Source of the DNA: Tangfeifania sp.
GTDB taxonomy: Bacteria; Bacteroidota; Bacteroidia; Bacteroidales; Prolixibacteraceae
Direction: 5' to 3'
DNA: 9,489 bases
NCBI GenBank assembly: GCA_018400515.1
Contig: JAGYMR010000094.1
Location: 1-9,489, forward strand
Shown piece by piece: positions 1-5,723 of this stretch. Position 1 is the first letter of the stretch. Each line of letters starts with the position of its first letter. Both the position numbers and the translations under genes were made by a program. The notes beneath the pieces are model-generated. The model was not told the origin of the DNA. It worked only from the letters and a program-made list of their open reading frames with translations, and did no database searches.

Positions 1-2
1 CT

Positions 3-25
3 GCCGCACGATTGCATCGTGTGGC
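3..25. other. Strong short hairpin at the left edge
   Basis: Bases 3-12 (GCCGCACGAT) pair with 16-25 (ATCGTGTGGC) around a three-base TGC loop, giving ten pairs of which one (6 with 22) is G-T. No T-run follows on the plus side, and the sequence that would follow on the minus side lies outside the window. It could be the end of an unseen neighbouring gene, a REP-like element or a minus-strand terminator. Frame 3 of the plus strand is open from the edge to about 107, so an upstream gene ending there cannot be excluded, but I do not recognise the translated residues. Confidence 0.45.
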
Positions 26-108
26 CTTGCGCATTGAATCATTATCAATAAATTTTTCAAACTCTCCCGGTTTTTTTGTAGTTTTAACGGGTTGACTATG
101 ATAATTAT

Positions 109-137
109 TTTGGATTTAATCCAAAGCTTTTTAAGCT
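109..137. promoter_or_regulatory. Two adjacent inverted repeats upstream of the Wzi-like gene
   Basis: TTTGGATT (109-116) is followed by one T and its exact reverse complement AATCCAAA (118-125). Directly next to it, AGCTT (125-129) and AAGCT (133-137) form a second inverted repeat around TTT. The first is the shape of a dimeric regulator's operator. Together they could also be weak stems. They sit about 100 bases before the start codon at 236, where a promoter region would be expected. I found no convincing -33/-7 pair around them, so the regulatory role is inference from symmetry and position only. Confidence 0.3.
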
Positions 138-195
138 AAAACAGGCAATATTTTTTATATATTTATTTATCAATAAGTTACAAATAATTCAACCA

Positions 196-219
196 TTTAA
201 CACTTTAACACTTTAACAA
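196..219 (+). repeat. Three tandem copies of TTTAACAC-like 8-mer
   Basis: TTTAACAC at 196-203, an identical copy at 204-211 and TTTAACAA at 212-219 lie head to tail, ending 16 bases before the ATG at 236. They fall in the expected ribosome-docking part of the leader, which has no Shine-Dalgarno sequence; A/T-rich leaders are usual in Bacteroidota. The repeats are seen directly. Any effect on translation, or copy-number change by slippage, is inference. Confidence 0.85.
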
Positions 220-235
220 TTTTTCAATTCAATCT

Positions 236-2092
236 ATGCTTCTTTCCATCAAACAGTTATTGCTTATTACGGGTATACTCCTTACCCTCCGGCTTGCAGG
301 ACAACCTGCCTCTCAGTCGCAACGAACCACCGATAGGGCAGATAAAGAAACAGCCAATTTACTGCGGCAGCCGAACAGGCTCATTCCCATAACCCATCCG
401 GTTTATCAACTGCTCAGATATTATGAATCAACAGGAGCAACCGGTTTTTTGCCCCAGGCTAAACCCTGGACAAAAGCAAAAATCATTGAATACCTGGATA
501 ATTTGCAACAAGGTTTAGATTTAACAACAAGGGAAAAGAGTGTACTGCAACGTTTCACGGCAGATATTTCATCTCCGGTAAACGGGATAAAAATAAAAGA
601 ACACACCAGTCAGGAGACCTGGGCTGCGGTGGGTGCCGGGGCAAAAATTTCGGGGAAAGCAGGGTTGGGGGATTATGCCACCTGGTCCACATCCAATATT
701 GCAGAACCATACATTGCCGGTGATTTTGGGAAACACATCAGTTTTTTTGCGGGGATTGGAGCTGCTGTTGAACGGCTGGCGCCTGATCTTTTTTATGAAG
801 GATATGTAAAAAATCAAAAGGTTCATTTTCCGTACAACAACATAGGCTATGCCAGCCACCCTTATCAGTTTGATTACGAAACCATGTGGAACCACTATAA
901 TGTTGCCCGCAGAGCGGGTGGAGGACCCCCTGTTCAGGAAGGCCTGGCTGCAGGGATTATCTACCATACCGAGCTAAGCAGTTCCTGGGCCGGCGAAAAA
1001 ATACGGTTTCATTTCCATAACCACCGGAGAACATGGGGCCATTCCCCCCGCAACCTGGTACTTTCGGCAGATGCCCGCCGGTTTCCCGGCATTGATCTGG
1101 TGCTGGAACCGATTTCCTGGTTACGCTACTCCTTTTTGGTGGGTTCGCTCTTCTCTTATCCCAGTCAGGGCAATAACTATAAAGCTGGTATCTACAACTA
1201 CGATGTGGGTGAAGTACAAAAAATGCTTACCCTTCACATGCTTGAGTTTACGCCGGTGGAGCAGGTTCAGCTTACATTCAGCGGCGGAAGCATCTGGTCG
1301 AAACGGCTGGAGCTCGCATACCTGGCCCCTTTCATGCTCCCCCACCTTGCACAGATAGATGTGGGCGATCACGATAACCTTACGATGAGCATGGACGTAG
1401 CTGTGTTGGTTCCGAAACTGGGAAAATTAGCATTCAGTTTCTTTGTAGATGAATTTAGTTTTACGGAGAAAGGAAAACGGTTAAAAATGCCCCGTAACAG
1501 ATATGCCTGGCAGGCAGGATGGAACACGGGACTGCTAAGCCGCATAATTCCGGGAACCCTGACTGAAATGGGGTATACCCGGGTTACCCCGTTTGTTTAC
1601 ACCCACTATCCTGAAAGCGATTTTAACCCGCTGGGCAACGACCGCCCGCTCGATATGACTTACATGCACGATAATGCCAATCTCGGTTTTTACCTCCCGC
1701 CCAATTCCGGAGAATTTAAACTGGATTTTACCAACATGGCTGTTCCCGACCTGACACTTTGGTTAAATAACAGGTTTATTATCCATGGAACCAATGATTT
1801 GGCAGGAGACCCTTATCAAATTTTCGGGGATGTGTATCGTTACCAGCAGAAAGATGTTTATCAATATCCCTTGTTGAATTTCACCAACGATGGCATTTAC
1901 GATTTTACCTGGTTCACTGAAATAAAAGCAGACAAAAAAATCCGGCTTCATGATCATTTTTTAAAATACTTCAGGGTCGTGGCCTCGGCGGGTTATTCCC
2001 ATACCTGGTGGAAAAGCAACCAAAGCGGTGTGGAATCCCCCGCCCGTCACAGGTTATTCACCGGTGAACTTGGATTGATTGTGGACTTCTAA
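236..2092 (+). CDS. Capsule-assembly Wzi-like outer-membrane beta-barrel protein
   Basis: The 618-residue product looks like the Bacteroidota branch of the Wzi family (capsule assembly protein). Escherichia coli Wzi is an outer-membrane barrel that helps anchor group 1 capsule. Residues 1-22 form a signal peptide (one Lys, then a Leu/Ile-rich core). Residues 50-110 are a helical stretch (THPVYQLLRYYESTG, then PWTKAKIIEYL) of the kind that opens these proteins. Most of the rest alternates aromatic and polar residues as in barrel strands. The family-like core includes RRTWGHSPRNLVLSADARRF (264-283), an LAPF...GDHDN segment (362-381), VDEF (404-407) and a Trp/Tyr-rich NRYAWQAGWN (421-430). The last residue is Phe (VDF), the usual C-terminal signal for barrel insertion. 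It is longer than E. coli Wzi (roughly 480 residues). No capsule synthesis genes lie beside it in the window, so a different surface-glycan role is possible. The start is fixed by the signal peptide. Confidence 0.68.
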   Translation: MLLSIKQLLLITGILLTLRLAGQPASQSQRTTDRADKETANLLRQPNRLIPITHPVYQLLRYYESTGATGFLPQAKPWTKAKIIEYLDNLQQGLDLTTREKSVLQRFTADISSPVNGIKIKEHTSQETWAAVGAGAKISGKAGLGDYATWSTSNIAEPYIAGDFGKHISFFAGIGAAVERLAPDLFYEGYVKNQKVHFPYNNIGYASHPYQFDYETMWNHYNVARRAGGGPPVQEGLAAGIIYHTELSSSWAGEKIRFHFHNHRRTWGHSPRNLVLSADARRFPGIDLVLEPISWLRYSFLVGSLFSYPSQGNNYKAGIYNYDVGEVQKMLTLHMLEFTPVEQVQLTFSGGSIWSKRLELAYLAPFMLPHLAQIDVGDHDNLTMSMDVAVLVPKLGKLAFSFFVDEFSFTEKGKRLKMPRNRYAWQAGWNTGLLSRIIPGTLTEMGYTRVTPFVYTHYPESDFNPLGNDRPLDMTYMHDNANLGFYLPPNSGEFKLDFTNMAVPDLTLWLNNRFIIHGTNDLAGDPYQIFGDVYRYQQKDVYQYPLLNFTNDGIYDFTWFTEIKADKKIRLHDHFLKYFRVVASAGYSHTWWKSNQSGVESPARHRLFTGELGLIVDF

Positions 2093-2170
2093 AATTACCG
2101 GCGGTCTCCCTGGCCCTTTTGGTAGTAACTTTGTCCTGAATGCCAACCTCTTGTTCCTGATGATCTTTTC

Positions 2171-2195
2171 AGGGAGCGTTGTGCGCTCTTTTATT
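2171..2195 (+). terminator. Likely intrinsic terminator after the Wzi-like gene
   Basis: GAGCG (2174-2178) pairs with CGCTC (2184-2188) around a TTGTG loop. Outward, two G-T pairs and one A-T pair can extend the stem to eight pairs. TTTT and then ATT follow at 2189-2195. It lies about 80 bases beyond the stop codon at 2092 and before the promoter of the next gene. The T-run is short, which limits confidence. Confidence 0.45.
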
Positions 2196-2300
2196 CCTTC
2201 AAAGCTGGTAGCGGTCGAAAGAGTTGATTCGCCGGAAAAAATGCTTAAACCGCAAACGAAGTACCATGCTCCACTGCACGAGAATTAATAAATAAAAATG

Positions 2301-2308
2301 TATTTTTG
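2301..2308 (+). promoter_or_regulatory. Bacteroidota-type -7 promoter element for the small membrane protein gene
   Basis: TATTTTTG matches the Bacteroidota -7 consensus TAnnTTTG exactly and is 20 bases before the ATG at 2329, which implies a short leader of about 15 bases. No TTG is found at the usual -33 distance. The leader is purine-rich, with AAAAAGG at 2314-2320 at a plausible ribosome-binding distance. The box overlaps a perfect AAAAAT-GT-ATTTTT palindrome (2294-2307). Confidence 0.5.
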
Positions 2309-2328
2309 CAACGAAAAAGGAAAAAGGA

Positions 2329-2568
2329 ATGGAAGTGATTAAAGTAATATTATTAACAGTGGCCCTGGTTTCAATTGCTCTTTTGGGGTTAGCTGCCCGT
2401 ATTTTATTAAAAAAAGGGGGTAAATTTCCCAATACCCATGTTGGCGGAAACAAGTATTTAAAACAAAATGGAATTCATTGTTATCAGGCGCAGGACCGGA
2501 TTGAACGAATAAAAGTGGAAAAGGAAGTTGATTATAAAAAGGTAAAAATCGGGAATATCAATAAATAA
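2329..2568 (+). CDS. Small single-pass membrane protein, NqrM-like by architecture
   Basis: The 79-residue protein has one hydrophobic segment (about residues 4-26), then a basic turn (RILLKKGGKF, 24-33) and a polar tail with PNTHVGGNKYLKQNGIHC (34-51) and a charged C-terminus. I recognise the pattern 'membrane segment, KKGG-FPNTH-G-NK-LK--GI-C' from small Bacteroidota proteins usually annotated only as 'membrane or secreted protein'. The size, topology and Cys tail resemble NqrM, the maturation factor of Na+-translocating NADH:quinone reductase, but NqrM proteins carry several conserved Cys residues and this one has only Cys51. It faces the apbE gene convergently, with 96 bases between the stops. 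Since NqrM and ApbE both mature NQR, the proximity is suggestive, but it is not proof of a shared role. The purine-rich leader and upstream -7 box support it as a real gene. Confidence 0.75.
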   Translation: MEVIKVILLTVALVSIALLGLAARILLKKGGKFPNTHVGGNKYLKQNGIHCYQAQDRIERIKVEKEVDYKKVKIGNINK

Positions 2569-2664
2569 CACCCGGAGGTCGCGCTGCCATTTTCATGTTT
2601 CTTCCGGAAAAAGAGGAGCCTTCAGAATAGCACAGGTGTGTCCTTTGGGGATACTTCCCTTGGT

Positions 2665-3666
2665 TTAGTTTACCAGGTGGTCCTCAAAACCGTCAGAAAG
2701 AAATACCTGGTTCGTACCTTCTTCATCCGCATAGATAAAATAAACTTTAACCGCAGGAATTTCACGGGCTATTTCGATGGACTCCTCCAGTCCCATTACC
2801 ATAAAAGCAGTGGCAAAAGCATCGGCATCCATGCAATTACCAGCCAAAACAGTGGCGCTTAACAAGCTGTGCTGCACGGGGCGGCCTGTTGCCGGGTCGA
2901 TGGTATGCGCATATTTTTTCCCGTCTTTCACATAAAAATTGCGGTAATTGCCTGAGGTTGCAAGGGCATGTTCAGGGAGTTGCACCTTTGCCTGAATGTC
3001 GCCTGCATTAAAAAAGGCCATTTCATCCGGTTTGCTGATGCCGATGGTCCAGACACGTCCTTTTTCGTTTTTTCCTTTGGCAACCACCTCACCGCCTATC
3101 TCTACCATGTAATTTTTACATCCCTTACCGGCCAGGAATCCGGCCAGTAAATCACAGGTATACCCTTTCGCAATGGCGCTCATATCGAGCTTCATATCCG
3201 GATTTTCTTTGACAACCTTTCCTTCCTGCAGCCGGATTTTTTTATAACCGGTGATTTTCAACAGGCTGTCAATTTTTGCCGGGGTCATCTCTTTTCGTTT
3301 TTCGGGTCCGAATCCCCAGGCATTGACCAGGGGGCCGGTTGTGATGTCGAATGCCCCGCCCGTTATTTTTGAAATTTCCATAGACCTGTTGAAACACTCC
3401 AGGAAGGTTGAATTGATTTTCACGGGTTTGTTATGGTTTATTTTTGAAATCACCGAAACGGTATCAAACGTTGAAAATGTCCGGTTGTATTCCCCGAGTT
3501 TATTTTTTATTTCATCGTGCATATCCTTCCCATTCCGGCTTTCATAAACAATGTGGTAGATGGTTCCGTAAACAGATCCTTCGTTGTAAATATATTTTGA
3601 AGGAGCATTTTGGCAGGAACAGAGGACAGCAACCAGGAATATTAGCAGCCGGACAGTGAGCTTCAT
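2665..3666 (-). CDS. apbE: FAD:protein FMN transferase (ApbE), lipoprotein
   Basis: ApbE transfers FMN from FAD to a Thr or Ser of periplasm-facing target proteins such as NqrB, NqrC and Rnf subunits, using Mg2+. The 333-residue product has a lipoprotein signal peptide with lipobox LCSC (mature Cys18), so it should be membrane-anchored outside the cytoplasm. Family motifs appear in order: the N-terminal YGT strand (33-35), GAFDITTGPLVNAWGFG (104-120), DMSAIAKGY (161-169), IGGE (190-193), ATSGNYRN (236-243), HTIDPATGRP (254-263) and the metal-binding DADAFATA (280-287). Length is normal for the family and nothing essential is missing. It is the third gene of a minus-strand operon, starting 11 bases after the stop of the GH15-like gene without a clear Shine-Dalgarno sequence. 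No flavin-accepting protein is visible in the window, so its target is unknown. Confidence 0.96.
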   Translation of the reverse strand: MKLTVRLLIFLVAVLCSCQNAPSKYIYNEGSVYGTIYHIVYESRNGKDMHDEIKNKLGEYNRTFSTFDTVSVISKINHNKPVKINSTFLECFNRSMEISKITGGAFDITTGPLVNAWGFGPEKRKEMTPAKIDSLLKITGYKKIRLQEGKVVKENPDMKLDMSAIAKGYTCDLLAGFLAGKGCKNYMVEIGGEVVAKGKNEKGRVWTIGISKPDEMAFFNAGDIQAKVQLPEHALATSGNYRNFYVKDGKKYAHTIDPATGRPVQHSLLSATVLAGNCMDADAFATAFMVMGLEESIEIAREIPAVKVYFIYADEEGTNQVFLSDGFEDHLVN

Positions 3667-3677
3667 TCGAATAAATG

Positions 3678-5723
3678 TTATTTAATGGTATTTACACCTG
3701 CTTCGTAATTTTCAGCAAATTTCAGTAATGCCTCAAGATTGATTGCGCTTTCCCAGGGACGGCAGCGTGTATTTTCCGGTTTATCATTAATATAATATTC
3801 GGACCATGCGCCCACCTCGTCGACGATGGAAAGGGTTTTCCGGTAGATGCGTTCTGCTCCTTCGCTCTCCGTTTCCATCAGGGCGTTCAGGATGAGCCCG
3901 TAATCATACCCTACCGATGCATTGCTTTCGGGCATGGAAGATTCCGTGATCTGCGAGGTCAGTATTCCCGTTTCGGTGTAATTGTCAAACACTTTTTTTA
4001 CGGTAGGTTTCAGTTCCTGTGCCCCGATGAGGTCCGACTCAAAATAGAGGGGGATCAGACTAACCGAGATCAACTTGTATATTTTGGTATCTGCTTCAGG
4101 CAAAGGACCTTCCTGAATGCAGACAGCACACTGATAGCGGTCGTTTTTGTCTTTTTGTGTCCAGTCAATGCCCCCGAATCCTATTTTGCCATAAACCAGG
4201 CATTCGGGGCCTCCCCGTTCACATATCCCGTGGCGGAAATCCGGCGGGTCGGTATAATCCAGGCGTGCCGGCTGATTGGTAATGAGGGTTTCGTCAATCC
4301 AGAAGTTATCCCTGAATACTTCTCTGGTTTCCCGGAGAATTTTCCGGTTTTTCTTCACTCTTCCGGCATTCCATAATTTTTCTTTCTGTATCCAGTCCAA
4401 TAAGATTTCCCCTCCATCGATAAAAAGCAGGGTTGCCTCAGCCGAACCGTCATTGAGGGTTGAGCGGGGCAGGATACCGCCGGCCACATACGTTTCATCT
4501 CCGTTAAACGGAATCATGCCTCCGGCAAGATGTTTTTTCTGCACTTCCCAGCACCACTCGAGCATCGGGAAAATGGTTTTAACAAATTCCTGATCCCCTG
4601 TGGCCCGGGCATAATCGAATGCCTGAATAATGAGGTAGCCCGGACTTTCCACTTCATCATTTTCATGAATATGGAAAATACCATCCACTCCAACTCCCTG
4701 TGCACAGTGCAGGGTTCCTGTTTTTTTCCAGATATTCCAGTAAAAATTGATTATGTTTTGAGCTTCCTCATAAAGTCCCAGGCGGATCAGCCCCCGTGAA
4801 ACCCCGTACTGGTCCCTGACATATCCCAGTGGATAGGGGTAGCCGGCAATAACGGCACCCTCGTCCGCCTGCTGGGTTTTGATCATGACAGAAACGTCAT
4901 CGATCGTTTGAAGCAGCTTTTCCCGCATGGGAAGACCGGCGGGAAGCAGCGGATCAAAGTCGGTCCTGCGTGAGGTGAAATCGTTCCATTCTTTCCGTGT
5001 TCTTGCAGTTAACAGGTCATAGTCTGTATTCAACGCCTCCCGGGTATTCAGAACCACTTCAGGATATTCCGGGCCTCCCGCAAAATAAATAAAGGATTCA
5101 CCTTCATCCATTTCAATTGAAAATTCAGATTCACTGTTTTCTGCTTTTTTTACTGTCACCTTGCCTTTCCAGGCAATCTGATGATATAAAGGCCGCGGAT
5201 AGACATATTTTTGATAAATCAGGGTTCCCGGCTGTGTCATTAACAGCATTTTTCCCGTTTCTTTATTTTTATCCTCTGTAATGCCAAGAACAGATACGGC
5301 ATCATTCAGCCTGAGCCTGAATTTTAATTTGTCCTTCACGACCATATGCCGCACAAAGACCGGTATTTCAGCATCAACAAAATCCTGCATCCGGCCTATA
5401 TGTTCATTATTCCGGGATAACTGATGTTCCCAGATAGCGGTTCCGTTTTCCCGGGTAGCGACTGTTTCCAGCGGGCGTTCCTCTTCCACGCGCAACTGGA
5501 ACAGGGAAGGGGTGGTGTAGGGGCCGGGAAAGATGTTGATTATTTCAGGACCTTGCCCGTAAACGAGCATTTTCCCATTCCCCATGGAATGAATGGTGCC
5601 GCTATCTGTTTGCCGGTTATCCCAGGTTCTTTCCTGACTGAAAGGTTGAGTGGGAAACAGGCCAATGAAAATGAACAGTAACAAAAATCCTTTTTCTCTG
5701 GTTGTGAAATTTTTTTTCTTCAT
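3678..5723 (-). CDS. Secreted GH15-like six-hairpin glycosidase family protein
   Basis: The frame is open to an ATG at 5768, but I place the start at 5723. This start begins a good signal peptide (MKKK, then a hydrophobic core to about residue 28, FSQ before the cut) and its ATG overlaps the upstream stop as ATGA, so translation is probably coupled. The 681-residue protein has an N-terminal beta-rich domain (about 35-230) followed by an alpha-rich region (270-672) that fits an (alpha/alpha)6 barrel. Glucoamylase-like features are YPYPLGYVRDQYG (295-307, with Arg303-Asp304), IPFNGDETY (404-412, possible acid Glu410) and GAWSEYY (638-644), followed by a WESAINLEALL helix (657-667). In GH15 the catalytic base lies in an equivalent C-terminal Glu-containing turn, so Glu642 is my candidate. 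Substrate cannot be read from sequence. It could belong to another six-hairpin family (GH78- or GH133-like). No T9SS sorting domain is evident at the C-terminus. Confidence 0.72.
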   Translation of the reverse strand: MKKKNFTTREKGFLLLFIFIGLFPTQPFSQERTWDNRQTDSGTIHSMGNGKMLVYGQGPEIINIFPGPYTTPSLFQLRVEEERPLETVATRENGTAIWEHQLSRNNEHIGRMQDFVDAEIPVFVRHMVVKDKLKFRLRLNDAVSVLGITEDKNKETGKMLLMTQPGTLIYQKYVYPRPLYHQIAWKGKVTVKKAENSESEFSIEMDEGESFIYFAGGPEYPEVVLNTREALNTDYDLLTARTRKEWNDFTSRRTDFDPLLPAGLPMREKLLQTIDDVSVMIKTQQADEGAVIAGYPYPLGYVRDQYGVSRGLIRLGLYEEAQNIINFYWNIWKKTGTLHCAQGVGVDGIFHIHENDEVESPGYLIIQAFDYARATGDQEFVKTIFPMLEWCWEVQKKHLAGGMIPFNGDETYVAGGILPRSTLNDGSAEATLLFIDGGEILLDWIQKEKLWNAGRVKKNRKILRETREVFRDNFWIDETLITNQPARLDYTDPPDFRHGICERGGPECLVYGKIGFGGIDWTQKDKNDRYQCAVCIQEGPLPEADTKIYKLISVSLIPLYFESDLIGAQELKPTVKKVFDNYTETGILTSQITESSMPESNASVGYDYGLILNALMETESEGAERIYRKTLSIVDEVGAWSEYYINDKPENTRCRPWESAINLEALLKFAENYEAGVNTIK
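5720..5723 (-). other. ATGA stop/start overlap coupling the two glycosidase-like genes
   Basis: On the minus strand ATG at 5723-5721 is the chosen start of the GH15-like gene, and TGA at 5722-5720 is the stop of the large glycosidase-like gene. The bases just before it (AACATTCAAATCAATTT on the minus strand) hold no Shine-Dalgarno sequence, so ribosomes finishing the first gene probably reinitiate here. This decides the start against the upstream in-frame ATG at 5768, which would put 15 polar residues before the signal peptide. Confidence 0.8.

Noticed and set aside
30..80. A possible terminator (ATTGA...TCAAT stem, and the T7 run at 71-77)
   Set aside because: The stem has only five AT-rich pairs, and no stable stem directly precedes the T7 run.
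569..967. A 132-codon minus-strand open frame inside the Wzi-like gene
   Set aside because: It lies wholly antisense to a gene with clear family features, has no leader of its own and has no protein-like motif.
2126..2133. TAACTTTG, a perfect match to the TAnnTTTG -7 consensus on the plus strand
   Set aside because: It has no -33 element, no gene starts close downstream, and the terminator hairpin follows within 50 bases. A chance match is likely, although a short RNA cannot be excluded.
2079..2288. A 69-codon plus-strand open frame overlapping the end of the Wzi-like gene
   Set aside because: It begins inside the Wzi-like gene in another frame and contains the likely terminator hairpin. 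Its product shows no recognisable motif, and it lacks a convincing leader.
2569..2664. A bidirectional terminator between the convergent small gene and apbE
   Set aside because: Only weak stems (for example GGGGA/TTCCC with one G-T pair) are present, without a following T-run, so I do not call one.
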